Of a stretch of DNA of 64,000 bases, positions 53,556 to 61,990 are shown in pieces; the stretch's first letter is position 1, and each line of letters begins with the position of its first letter. This DNA comes from Glaciecola sp965660625. Its GTDB lineage: Bacteria > Pseudomonadota > Gammaproteobacteria > Enterobacterales > Alteromonadaceae. The position numbers and the translations under genes are program-made. The notes beneath the pieces are model-generated. The model had not been told where the DNA came from and ran no database searches. It saw nothing but the letters and a program-made list of their open reading frames with translations. The stretch lies in contig CBFIAR010000006.1 in assembly GCA_965660625.1 (NCBI GenBank), positions 1-64,000 on the forward strand, read 5' to 3'.

Positions 53556-54725
53556 ATGTTCGTTGATTTAACGCCAGAACAGAGGGCCTTGCGCCTGGAA
53601 ATAAGAGATTACTTCTCACAATTAATGACTCCTGAGTTGCGTCAATCATTGAGGGGCGAGGAGGGTGGTGAAAACTTTCGTAAAGTTGTTCGCCAGATGG
53701 GTAAAGACGGATGGTTAGCTGTAGGTTGGCCAAAAGAGCACGGTGGTCAAGGCTACCAAGCCACTGAGCAACTTATCTTTTTTGAAGAAGCTAATATTGC
53801 CGGCGCACCACTTCCGTTCGTGACGATCAGTACTGTTGGTCCAGCCTTAATGGAGTCGGGTACTGATTTGCAAAAAGAAATGTTTTTACCCGGTATCGCC
53901 AGTGGTGACATTCATTTTGCTATCGGTTATTCAGAGCCAAATGCGGGTTCAGATTTGGCTACGTTAAAAACCAAAGCTAGTCTGGAGGGAGATCATTTTG
54001 TAGTAAACGGTAATAAGCTTTGGACATCTGGAGCGGATTCTGCAGATTACATTTGGTTAGCTGCGCGGACCGATCAAGAACTTCCTCGTCACAAAGGGAT
54101 CTCGATTATGATCCTCGACGCCAAAAGTGAAGGTTTTAGTAGCACTGTGATCCCAACGTGTTCTAATCCAACGGCAGCTACTTATTATGATAATGTGAAA
54201 GTGCCAAAAGAAATGCTGGTTGGTGAGCTAAACAGCGGCTGGAAATTGATCACAGCACAGCTCAATCATGAACGCTTAGGTTTAGGCTCTTGGTCAGATA
54301 AAGTCGTCAGTTTGTACTCGCGAGTCTATCTTTGGGCTAATGCTCAAGACGAACAAGGCAAACGTGCTACGGACAATCCATGGGTACGTTCAGCCTTAGC
54401 GGAATGCTACTCGAAGCTAGAAGCTATGCGCCTAATTAATTTTCGTATTGCAGCCGATTTAGAAGCGGGTCACATGGATATTGCACTTGCTTCAATTACC
54501 AAAGTATATGGATCTGAATGTGCTATTGATATTTTGCGCAAACTCATTGATATTGTTGGGCTAAACGGCATGGTAAAAGGTGATTCAGCGGCTTCGTTCC
54601 TATTAGGAGAGTTGGAATATGAAGTACGTGCTTCAGTCACCTTAACCTTTGGCGGCGGGACCAATGAAATACAGCGCGAATTGATAGCCCAGTTTGGTAT
54701 TGGTATGCCACGCGCAGTTCGCTAG
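53556..54725 (+). CDS. Acyl-CoA dehydrogenase, complete type
   Basis: A 389-residue dehydrogenase with the FAD/substrate motif YSEPNAGSDLATLKT, NGNKLWTSGADSADY, and a C-terminal TFGGGTNEIQRELIAQFGIG. It resembles the long-chain or steroid-type FadE proteins. The next gene is a second complete member, and two reduced members flank the pair, so heteromeric complexes are likely. Electrons would go to ETF. It starts ten bases after the aldolase stop with AAGGAGAG upstream. Confidence 0.9.
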   Translation: MFVDLTPEQRALRLEIRDYFSQLMTPELRQSLRGEEGGENFRKVVRQMGKDGWLAVGWPKEHGGQGYQATEQLIFFEEANIAGAPLPFVTISTVGPALMESGTDLQKEMFLPGIASGDIHFAIGYSEPNAGSDLATLKTKASLEGDHFVVNGNKLWTSGADSADYIWLAARTDQELPRHKGISIMILDAKSEGFSSTVIPTCSNPTAATYYDNVKVPKEMLVGELNSGWKLITAQLNHERLGLGSWSDKVVSLYSRVYLWANAQDEQGKRATDNPWVRSALAECYSKLEAMRLINFRIAADLEAGHMDIALASITKVYGSECAIDILRKLIDIVGLNGMVKGDSAASFLLGELEYEVRASVTLTFGGGTNEIQRELIAQFGIGMPRAVR

Positions 54726-54737
54726 CAGGAGAGATAC

Positions 54738-55940
54738 ATGACTGATTTGGACGAATTTAGAATAGAAGTGCGTGACTGGCTAGAGGCTAATTGTCCTGCG
54801 TCATTGCGCACACCCACACCCGATGGTGAATTGATTTGGGGTGGTAAAAATGTGAATTTTACCTTTGATGATCAGCGCCTGTGGTTTGAGCGCATGCGCG
54901 ATAAAAATTGGTTTTGTCCAACTTGGGCTAAAGAGTATGGTGGTGCAGGCTTAAGTTCGAAACAAAACAGCGTGTTAGAGAGCGAGATGCGCAAACTAAA
55001 ATGCCGCCCTCCGCAAATTAATTTAGGCATTTGGATGCTAGGTCCGGTGCTTTTAGAGCATGGCACAGAGCAACAAAAGCAGCAGTTTTTAACACCCATG
55101 GCCCAGGGTGAAGTGCGCTGGTGTCAAGGCTTTAGTGAGCCAAATGCAGGTTCAGATCTGGCTAGCTTACGCACTAGCGCGGTGGATATGGGCGATCATT
55201 ACCTCGTTAATGGCAGTAAAATTTGGACTTCTTACGGGGATAAATCGGATTGGATGTATGCCTTAGTGCGCACAGATCCCAAAGCATCAAAGCATCAAGG
55301 TATTAGCTTGTTGTTATTGGATATGCATGCTGAGGGCGTTAAAACAGCACCTATCCATTTAATTAGCGGTAAGTCATCATTTTGTGAAGTGTTTTTTGAT
55401 AATGTGTGCGTTCCGAAAGACAACCTCATTGGTGAACTTAACGGTGGATGGAAACTGGCTAAAGAATTGTTGCAGCATGAGCGCAGCGCAATGTCGAAAT
55501 TTGGTGAATTTCAACTTCCCACGCATTTTGATTTGATGTCCTTGATCAAAGACTATATGCCAGCGCCGCATAACGCCAGTGAGCAATCTTTGATGAATAA
55601 GGCGGTTGAAGCCGAAATGCATGAAAATGCATATAATTTAACTGTGCAGCGACTTACACAAGAGATGCAGGCAGGAATAAACAACTTCGGTTTAATGGCG
55701 ATTATGAAGCTAGTGCATACCGAGCAAGAAATAGTGAAGTTTGAACTATTACTTGATGCGATGGGATATCGTGCGCTTGGTTGGGAAGACGACAGTTTTA
55801 GTGAAAAAGAGCAATCGATTAATCGTGCTTGGTTAAATAGTTTCTCACAAACTATTGCCGGAGGCTCATCAGAGGTGCAGTTAAACGTCATCGCAAAGCG
55901 TGTTTTGCAATTGCCAGAAAATAAAGGAGCAAGCACATGA
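54738..55940 (+). CDS. Acyl-CoA dehydrogenase, complete type
   Basis: A 400-residue member with FSEPNAGSDLASLRT and NGSKIWTSYGDKSDW; the C-terminal pattern is IAGGSSEVQLNVIAKRVLQL. It is about as different from the preceding dehydrogenase as two family members usually are, not a recent duplicate. It overlaps the next gene as ATGA, suggesting that the two are made in equal amounts and pair with each other. Confidence 0.9.
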   Translation: MTDLDEFRIEVRDWLEANCPASLRTPTPDGELIWGGKNVNFTFDDQRLWFERMRDKNWFCPTWAKEYGGAGLSSKQNSVLESEMRKLKCRPPQINLGIWMLGPVLLEHGTEQQKQQFLTPMAQGEVRWCQGFSEPNAGSDLASLRTSAVDMGDHYLVNGSKIWTSYGDKSDWMYALVRTDPKASKHQGISLLLLDMHAEGVKTAPIHLISGKSSFCEVFFDNVCVPKDNLIGELNGGWKLAKELLQHERSAMSKFGEFQLPTHFDLMSLIKDYMPAPHNASEQSLMNKAVEAEMHENAYNLTVQRLTQEMQAGINNFGLMAIMKLVHTEQEIVKFELLLDAMGYRALGWEDDSFSEKEQSINRAWLNSFSQTIAGGSSEVQLNVIAKRVLQLPENKGAST

Positions 55941-57049
55941 GCTTAGTTTACAGCGAAGATGATCGTATGTTAGCCGATACCGCCGCAGAGTTTCTTTCTT
56001 CAAAAAGTCCCGTTTCGGCACAAAGAGCGTTGAGAGATAATAAAGCTGAGCTCAACTACGACGCTGACGTGTGGCAGCAAATGATTGAATTAGGTTGGTC
56101 AGCCATTACCTTCCCAGAAGCCCTAGGTGGTTTGGAGTTTGGCTATAAAGGTTTAGGTGCGGTCTTTGAAGTGATGGGTAAGCACCTTGCTGCGTCACCT
56201 ATGTTGTCATCAGTGGTGTTGTGTGGCTCATTATTACAACAATTGGCAAATGAGCAACAGCGGGAGTGGCTAGATGGTATTATCAGCGGTGAAAAACGCT
56301 TAGCATTAGCCGTTGACGAGCAAGCAAGACACCAGCCTGATAGAATAGAAACAACTGCAGTCAGCAACAGTAGCGGTTTTATACTCAACGGAAAGAAAAC
56401 CATTGTGATGGATGGTTTGAGCCCCGATGGCTGGATTGTATCCGCTTTGCATGAAGGAAGCTGCAGTCTATTTATCATACCCTTTAGTGAACAGGTGAGT
56501 GTCAAACGCATAAACTTGGTAGATTCTCGCAACTACGCAGAACTCAATTTTAATCAACTTCAATTACCGCAATCAGCACTATTAGGAACCGCAGGAAACT
56601 CAGCGTCAGCTTTAAATTATGCACTAGATTTAGGCCGCTTATGTTTAAGCAGTGAAATGTTGGGGGCCTCTAAAGCCCTATTTGATATGACGGTTGAATA
56701 CCTTAAAACGCGAGAGCAGTTTGGCGTTAAAATTGGTACTTTTCAGGGGTTACAGCATAGAGCTGCAAGATGCTACGTTGAATTAGAGTTAGCGCAATCT
56801 TGTATTATTTCTGCGCTGTCAGCAGCCGATGATACGCAAGCTGAGCTAGCGCATAGCGTAAGTTTAGCGAAGTGGAAAATGTCAAAGGCCGCAGATCTCA
56901 TTACTGCAGAGGCCATACAAATGCATGGTGGTATAGGGGTGACTGATGAGATGGATATCGGTCTGTATCTCAAACGCATTCGCGTAGCACAAGTGTGTTT
57001 AGGTGATGCGGATTTTCATCAGGCTCGCTACGCGAGTATCAATAACTGA
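55937..57049 (+). CDS. Acyl-CoA dehydrogenase subunit, reduced type
   Basis: A 370-residue protein with the C-terminal dehydrogenase motif TREQFGVKIGTFQGLQHRAA and IQMHGGIGVTDEMDIG, but lacking SEPNAGSD in its middle domain (RLALAVDEQARHQPD takes that place). Like the reduced gene at 50784 it fits the second subunit of an alpha2beta2 dehydrogenase. It is the last gene of the operon and is followed by a strong terminator. Confidence 0.86.
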   Translation: MSLVYSEDDRMLADTAAEFLSSKSPVSAQRALRDNKAELNYDADVWQQMIELGWSAITFPEALGGLEFGYKGLGAVFEVMGKHLAASPMLSSVVLCGSLLQQLANEQQREWLDGIISGEKRLALAVDEQARHQPDRIETTAVSNSSGFILNGKKTIVMDGLSPDGWIVSALHEGSCSLFIIPFSEQVSVKRINLVDSRNYAELNFNQLQLPQSALLGTAGNSASALNYALDLGRLCLSSEMLGASKALFDMTVEYLKTREQFGVKIGTFQGLQHRAARCYVELELAQSCIISALSAADDTQAELAHSVSLAKWKMSKAADLITAEAIQMHGGIGVTDEMDIGLYLKRIRVAQVCLGDADFHQARYASINN

Positions 57050-57103
57050 TTCTGGCTTTCATGCATTTTTGACGCCTGGCTTCGTCAATGTCAATTACCC
57101 CTT

Positions 57104-57125
57104 AAACCCGCATCTCTGCGGGTTT
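57104..57125 (+). terminator. Terminator of the aldolase-cassette operon
   Basis: AAACCCGCA and TGCGGGTTT form a perfect 9-bp stem around TCTC, followed by AATTTTAT. It lies between convergent transcripts; the rest of 57050-57270 holds nothing else recognisable. Confidence 0.75.
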
Positions 57126-57270
57126 AATTTTATATGTTGACTTAAACCTAATACCCATACAATTGCCTTTGAGGAAGGGACTGTACTTATATATTTAGCT
57201 AACCGCTGTCTGCTCTCCACGACCGCTATAACATCAACTGCTTATCTCTGTTCTCTGGCACGCTGCATGG

Positions 57271-59391
57271 TTACGCTATCAATCCCGCGCGGTAGCCTGA
57301 ATCAAGGGCGCCTTCTATATAGCCCACTTCGTTACTATCGCCAATGATTTTTACATTGTGTCCGGCTTTACGTAGGGTGTCGGCTACGCTTCTGTCTGCA
57401 GCAATGCCTATTGCAACAACAACAGTGTCGCTCGGAGCGACGAGTTGTTTTTCTTTGATTTTATAATGAACGTGTTGACTATCAATGCTAAGCACTTCGG
57501 CTTCTCTGATGACTTCAACGCCTAAATGAGAAAGATTATCCAGTACTCGCCAGCGCCTAACAATGCTGAGCTCTTTGCCAAGGTCACGGGTGGGCTCAAG
57601 CACAGTAACCTGACGCCCACGCTCACCTAAAAATTCAGCTAATTCTAAACCAACAAGTCCGCCTCCAATGATCGTGACACGTTTCCCAAGGGGCATCCAT
57701 ACATGTGATAGGCTTTGCAGTGCCTTAATACTTTTGGTTAGGCCTAATAGATTACCTGTGTTAACCATTAACCGCTGAAAGGGTTTCAGCTGCGCTTTTG
57801 TGCTAGGGCTGACCTCGCCAGTTAGTAATTGCCGTAACTGCTCACCGGACCAAACATGAGGTAAAGCTGCGCCGCGGATGTCAGGCATTTCTCTGCTCGC
57901 TCCGGTCGCCACAAAGACCTCGTCGGGCTTATAAGACTCGAGCAATGCAGGGCTTACAAAAGTGCCTAGTTTTACCGTCACCTTTGATTTTTCTAACTGC
58001 TTGATCAGATAATCCAGTAATTTACCGTTTTCTTTATATGCCAAAGTTGCAAAAAATAACGTGCCGCCAAGGCGCTGACTGCGTTCGATTAAGGTGACAT
58101 TATGCCCTCGATTGCTGGCAGTAATTGCCGCTTCAATTCCTGCTGGTCCGCCACCGATAACAACAATGTTTTTAGGTTTATCGGTCATAATGACATGTAA
58201 TTCGGATTCTTGCCCAGTAGTTGGGTTAACCGCACATTTTACGCGTTGGTTAATGAATATTTGGCTTACGCAAACATAGCAATAAATACACGGACGAATA
58301 TCGGCTGCCCTGTTGGCAATGAGTTTATTGGGTAATTCAGGATCGGCCAGCAGCTTGCGACCCATGGCAACAAAGTCGCATTTTCCGTTAGCAATGGCGT
58401 CATTAGCAATCTGAGGTTCTAAGCGGCCTACGGCAATGACTGGAATAGAGACTTCTTTGCTAACTTGCGCTGTCCAATCTAAAAATCCAGCAGGCTTATG
58501 CACGATAGGTGCTTCAGTAAAAGCCGCGCCGCTAGTCAAATTCGCATAGGCTGAAATACTCACTGCATTGAGGCCTGCTTTTTCAACCATTTTAGCGACG
58601 GTAATACAGTCTTCAATGGTGATACCACCGTCTTTGCCCACCTCAACTGCGTCGAGTCTCAACCATAGCGGATAGTCGTCACCCACTTGTTCGCGAATGG
58701 CGCCAATGACCTCAAGTAAGAGTCGAGCACGATTTTCCATGCTTCCACCATATTCGTCAGTGCGTGTGTTGTAATAGCTTGATAGGAAACCTGCTAAGAT
58801 ATATGTGTGAGCAGCATGTATTTCAATACCATCAAATCCGGCAGTTTGTGCCCGTTTTGCAGCACTGGCGAACCATTCTATCATTTGCTTTATGTCGTCC
58901 TTGTCCATGACTCGCATGGTTACTGGGACGTCTTTACTAGGTCTCACAAAGGTGCTTATTTCTGCAAGGGTGACTGACTGCATCATATCTGAAGTGGGAG
59001 GCGGAGGCGGCAAAGATGGTACCCACACATCTCTGCCTTCAGCCATATCTCGTACCGAAGTTTTACCCGCATGTTGCAGTTGTAATGAAATTTTTGCACC
59101 GTGGGCATGCACTCTGTCAGTCAATGCTTTTAAACCAGGAATAAATTCGTCTTTCGATATACCGACCTGATAAGGCTCTGCGGTGCCAGCCGGAAATGCA
59201 ATTGAAACAACACCCATGGTAATAAGGCCGACCCCACCTTTGGCTCTAGCTTCATAATATGCCTGTATGCGCTCACCGCAGTGACCATCTTTCTCCGCAT
59301 AATTAGAACCCATGGGTGCCATTATTATACGGTTGCGTAAAGCTAGACCGCCGATCGTGCCGGGTTTTAATAAGTGTTGGTATTCTGACAT
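57271..59391 (-). CDS. FAD/FMN/4Fe-4S enoate reductase (2,4-dienoyl-CoA reductase / BaiCD-like)
   Basis: A 706-residue reductase. The N-terminal OYE-type barrel (~1-340) has IIMAPMGSNYAEKDG, LQLQHAGKTS and EIHAAHTYILAGFLS. An iron-sulfur cysteine cluster follows (CIYCYVCVSQ, KCAVNP). C-terminal FAD- and NAD-binding domains have IGGGPAGIEAAI and IIGGGLVGLELAE. This is the layout of E. coli 2,4-dienoyl-CoA reductase FadH and of the bile-acid enzymes BaiCD/BaiH. It should reduce a conjugated double bond, either of a CoA ester or of a ring enone. It is the second gene of a minus-strand operon with the alpha/beta hydrolase. Confidence 0.9.
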   Translation of the reverse strand: MSEYQHLLKPGTIGGLALRNRIIMAPMGSNYAEKDGHCGERIQAYYEARAKGGVGLITMGVVSIAFPAGTAEPYQVGISKDEFIPGLKALTDRVHAHGAKISLQLQHAGKTSVRDMAEGRDVWVPSLPPPPPTSDMMQSVTLAEISTFVRPSKDVPVTMRVMDKDDIKQMIEWFASAAKRAQTAGFDGIEIHAAHTYILAGFLSSYYNTRTDEYGGSMENRARLLLEVIGAIREQVGDDYPLWLRLDAVEVGKDGGITIEDCITVAKMVEKAGLNAVSISAYANLTSGAAFTEAPIVHKPAGFLDWTAQVSKEVSIPVIAVGRLEPQIANDAIANGKCDFVAMGRKLLADPELPNKLIANRAADIRPCIYCYVCVSQIFINQRVKCAVNPTTGQESELHVIMTDKPKNIVVIGGGPAGIEAAITASNRGHNVTLIERSQRLGGTLFFATLAYKENGKLLDYLIKQLEKSKVTVKLGTFVSPALLESYKPDEVFVATGASREMPDIRGAALPHVWSGEQLRQLLTGEVSPSTKAQLKPFQRLMVNTGNLLGLTKSIKALQSLSHVWMPLGKRVTIIGGGLVGLELAEFLGERGRQVTVLEPTRDLGKELSIVRRWRVLDNLSHLGVEVIREAEVLSIDSQHVHYKIKEKQLVAPSDTVVVAIGIAADRSVADTLRKAGHNVKIIGDSNEVGYIEGALDSGYRAGLIA

Positions 59392-59458
59392 TGCTGATAA
59401 CCTTTTATTATCGATATTAGGGGCTGTTGTTTCAACAGACCCAAGTTACAAGGTGAAA

Positions 59459-60313
59459 TTAACCGTGCTGCAAAAAATCAATACAAGTAGTATTAAACAT
59501 TCTTTGGTGCTCTACTTGTACCCAGTGACCGCAGCGATTGAGCATAATAAATCTGGCGTTGGGTAGATTATCAAGAAATTTGTGCACTCCTTGGTGTGGA
59601 TTAAACAAATCATTGGTTCCCCAAAAACCTAATACGGGACAGTTAATTTCACAGAGTTGTTCGGTCATGTTAGGCACCATCATAGTGCTAAATAAATTGG
59701 CCGGTTGAGTCACCGCAACGGCAGAACGTTCCGCTAATATATCATCCGAGAGCCCGCTTGAATCAAAAAGCTGTAGGGACATGACTTCACGCATTTCGGC
59801 TACGCCCATAGGACCGCGGCCATAAACTTCCACCATGCGTTGAATACCCTCCATTTGAAAGTAGGTTTCACGCTCTTCAACGCCACCGGGTGCCATTAAA
59901 ATTAGCTTTTCGACTGTATTAGGGAACGCTAATGTTTGCCCTAAGGCGATAGCACCACCGAGAGAGTTACCCAACAAAATCACCTTCGAAAACGCTAATG
60001 CACTAATAAAGCCATTTAACGCGGCAACAAAAAAATCGAGGTCATAATTGACGTCGTCTGGTTTATCAGAGCGCCCAAAACCGGGTAAGTCCAAAATAAT
60101 ATTACGATAACCTGCGTTAACAAATTCGGGATAATTACCTTTGAAATTACTAAAGCCACTAGCGCCAGGACCACTGCCGTGAAGCCAAATTACTACGGGC
60201 CCTTGTCCATGGTCTAAGTAGTGCAGGGTAAGTCCACTATCGAGTGTAACAAAGTGTCCAATTGGTAACGGTAAATCTTGTGTGTTAATCGGCTTGTTAT
60301 CTAGCTTTTCCAA
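59459..60313 (-). CDS. Alpha/beta hydrolase of the meta-cleavage (BphD/HsaD) type
   Basis: A 284-residue hydrolase. It has the C-C hydrolase signature HGSGPGASGFSNFKGN (~residue 45), the nucleophile in LLGNSLGGAIAL, Asp in FWGTNDLFNP and His in RCGHWVQVEH. The GSGPGASG-SNF pattern is shared with BphD, MhpC and the steroid enzyme HsaD, which cleave ring-fission products; some ester hydrolases share it too. It starts the minus-strand operon that continues with the BaiCD-like reductase and is divergent from the SDR gene at 60546. Confidence 0.85.
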   Translation of the reverse strand: MEKLDNKPINTQDLPLPIGHFVTLDSGLTLHYLDHGQGPVVIWLHGSGPGASGFSNFKGNYPEFVNAGYRNIILDLPGFGRSDKPDDVNYDLDFFVAALNGFISALAFSKVILLGNSLGGAIALGQTLAFPNTVEKLILMAPGGVEERETYFQMEGIQRMVEVYGRGPMGVAEMREVMSLQLFDSSGLSDDILAERSAVAVTQPANLFSTMMVPNMTEQLCEINCPVLGFWGTNDLFNPHQGVHKFLDNLPNARFIMLNRCGHWVQVEHQRMFNTTCIDFLQHG

Positions 60314-60421
60314 AATACGTATTCCTTCTTTTTATGGTTGGCGCGAGCAATGCATCGTCTTGCGCTCAAAGTAATAAAATTTTTATGACTGACACCTTGC
60401 GATTCAAGGCGATTAAAAACA

Positions 60422-60437
60422 TCGTCCATTTAGACCA
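60422..60437. promoter_or_regulatory. Copy of the shared 16-bp near-palindrome (divergent hydrolase/SDR promoters)
   Basis: TCGTCCATTTAGACCA, midway (about 108 bases from each start) between the hydrolase gene on the minus strand and the SDR on the plus strand. Confidence 0.5.
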
Positions 60438-60545
60438 ATCTGCGGTTTTGTCTGTGTTTCTTGAATTTAGTCTTGTTGGACGATGCCCTTGTGCATTCCG
60501 TAGCTCAGTATTGACCCATAATCAACAATAGCTCTGCGGCCAAGT

Positions 60546-61319
60546 TTGTCCTCAGCGCTCAGTTTATTTGAGGAAATAATAATGAAACATCAGGATCAAG
60601 TTGTACTGGTCACCGGCGCGGGGCAGGGCATGGGGCAGGAAATTGTTAATCACTTTGCTAACGCAGGAGCGAAAGTCGCGGCTGTCGACATCAACACTGA
60701 AGCCGTGAATGAAACCGTTAACGCCCTTGCAAATCCTAATAATGCTATTGGCCTCATTGCAAATATTGCAAACAGCGAGTCTGTGAGAGAGGCGATTGAG
60801 AGCGTCGTTGAAAAATTTGGTCGACTCGATGTCATCGTTAATTGCGCTGGTGTGGGATCATTCGATACCTTCCTAGAGACACCTGATGAACACTGGGACA
60901 AGGTCATTGGTGTCAATCTCACAGGGACTTTCTACTGTTGCAGAGAAGCCGCTAAGGTGATGGCAAAGCAAGGTTCTGGCATTATTATTAACATTTCAAG
61001 TACCGCAGCCTTAACGGGGGAAGGCCCTAGCCACTATTGCTCATCAAAGGCTGGCGTAATGGGGTTAACCCGGAGTATTTCAAGAGAATTAGCCACTGTT
61101 GGTATTCGCGTCAATACTATTATTCCGGGTCCTACTAACACGCCTATGATGGCGGATGTTCCTGAGGAATGGACGCAGCAAATGATTGCTAATATTCCTC
61201 TTGGTCGCATGGGCGAAAGTAGTGACATAGCAAAGGTGGCGAGCTTTTTAGCTTGTGATGATTCCGGGTTCATTACGGGTCAAAATATTGCAGTTAACGG
61301 CGGCATGGCCTTTCTTTAG
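60546..61319 (+). CDS. Short-chain dehydrogenase/reductase
   Basis: A 257-residue SDR with VTGAGQGMGQEIV, VDINTE (Asp, NAD-type), NCAGVGSF, Ser in NISSTAALTG and YCSSK; the C terminus is NIAVNGGMAFL. ATG 60546 is used as given, but ATG 60582 (MKHQDQVVLVTG) has GAGGA upstream and better fits the family start. It heads an operon with a SnoaL-like gene, a CoA ligase and a thiolase. Confidence 0.88.
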   Translation: MSSALSLFEEIIMKHQDQVVLVTGAGQGMGQEIVNHFANAGAKVAAVDINTEAVNETVNALANPNNAIGLIANIANSESVREAIESVVEKFGRLDVIVNCAGVGSFDTFLETPDEHWDKVIGVNLTGTFYCCREAAKVMAKQGSGIIINISSTAALTGEGPSHYCSSKAGVMGLTRSISRELATVGIRVNTIIPGPTNTPMMADVPEEWTQQMIANIPLGRMGESSDIAKVASFLACDDSGFITGQNIAVNGGMAFL

Positions 61320-61322
61320 GGA

Positions 61323-61967
61323 ATGAATATGAGCAATAAAAGCCCGAAGAACTTAGAACAGCGTATCGATAGACTCGAGTCTATCGAAGCGATCCGTCAA
61401 CTGGCAGGCAAGTATTCCTTGTCATTAGATATGCGAGATATCGATGCTCACGTGGGGTTATTTGCACCAGATGTTCGTGTTGGTGGAGGTAAAACAGGAC
61501 GGGCGCATTTAAAAGCATGGGTTGATTCCACTTTACGTGATCAGTTCACCGGTACGTCTCATCATCTCGGGCAGCATATTATTGAGTTTGCAGATGCAGA
61601 CCATGCTATTGGCGTTGTTTACTCTAAAAACGAACATGAAACGGGTCGTGAGTGGGTGCTAATGCAAATGCTCTACTGGGATGATTATGAGCGCATCGAT
61701 GGCGTTTGGTATTTCCGTCGTCGCTTACCGTGCTATTGGTATGCAAGTGACGTAAACAGTGCGCCTGTTGGCGATATGAAGATGCGTTGGCCTGGACGAG
61801 AACCTTATAACGGTACTTTTCATGATTTGTTTCCTTCTTGGCAGTCGTTTTGGCAAACTCGACCCAGTGATGATGTTTTGCCAGAAGTGGCGGCTCCAGC
61901 CACACTCGAGCACTTTCTTCGCACGATGCGCGGTGGTACTCCTGCCCCCAAAATTCGCGTTCGTTGA
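61323..61967 (+). CDS. SnoaL/NTF2-like protein (BaiE-type fold)
   Basis: A 214-residue protein. The first ~150 residues form a SnoaL_4/NTF2-like cone (RLESIEAIRQLAGKYSLSLD, VGLFAPDVRVGG, GTSHHLGQHIIEF, DGVWYFRRR), and ~60 residues at the C terminus lie outside the fold. Bile-acid 7-alpha-dehydratase BaiE and several ring dehydratases share this family. A Tyr, an Asp (MRDIDAH) and a His (SHHLG) could form the catalytic set. Function in this organism is inferred from neighbours (SDR, CoA ligase). It starts 4 bases after the SDR stop; ATG 61329 is the alternative start. Confidence 0.78.
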   Translation: MNMSNKSPKNLEQRIDRLESIEAIRQLAGKYSLSLDMRDIDAHVGLFAPDVRVGGGKTGRAHLKAWVDSTLRDQFTGTSHHLGQHIIEFADADHAIGVVYSKNEHETGREWVLMQMLYWDDYERIDGVWYFRRRLPCYWYASDVNSAPVGDMKMRWPGREPYNGTFHDLFPSWQSFWQTRPSDDVLPEVAAPATLEHFLRTMRGGTPAPKIRVR

Positions 61968-61990
61968 TTTAGTATAAAGGAGATATTACT

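Noticed and set aside
57271..59391. Plain trimethylamine or NADH oxidase
   Set aside because: Same domain order, but the iron-sulfur region and the catabolic neighbours fit the dienoyl-CoA/enoate reductase branch better; the exact substrate remains open.
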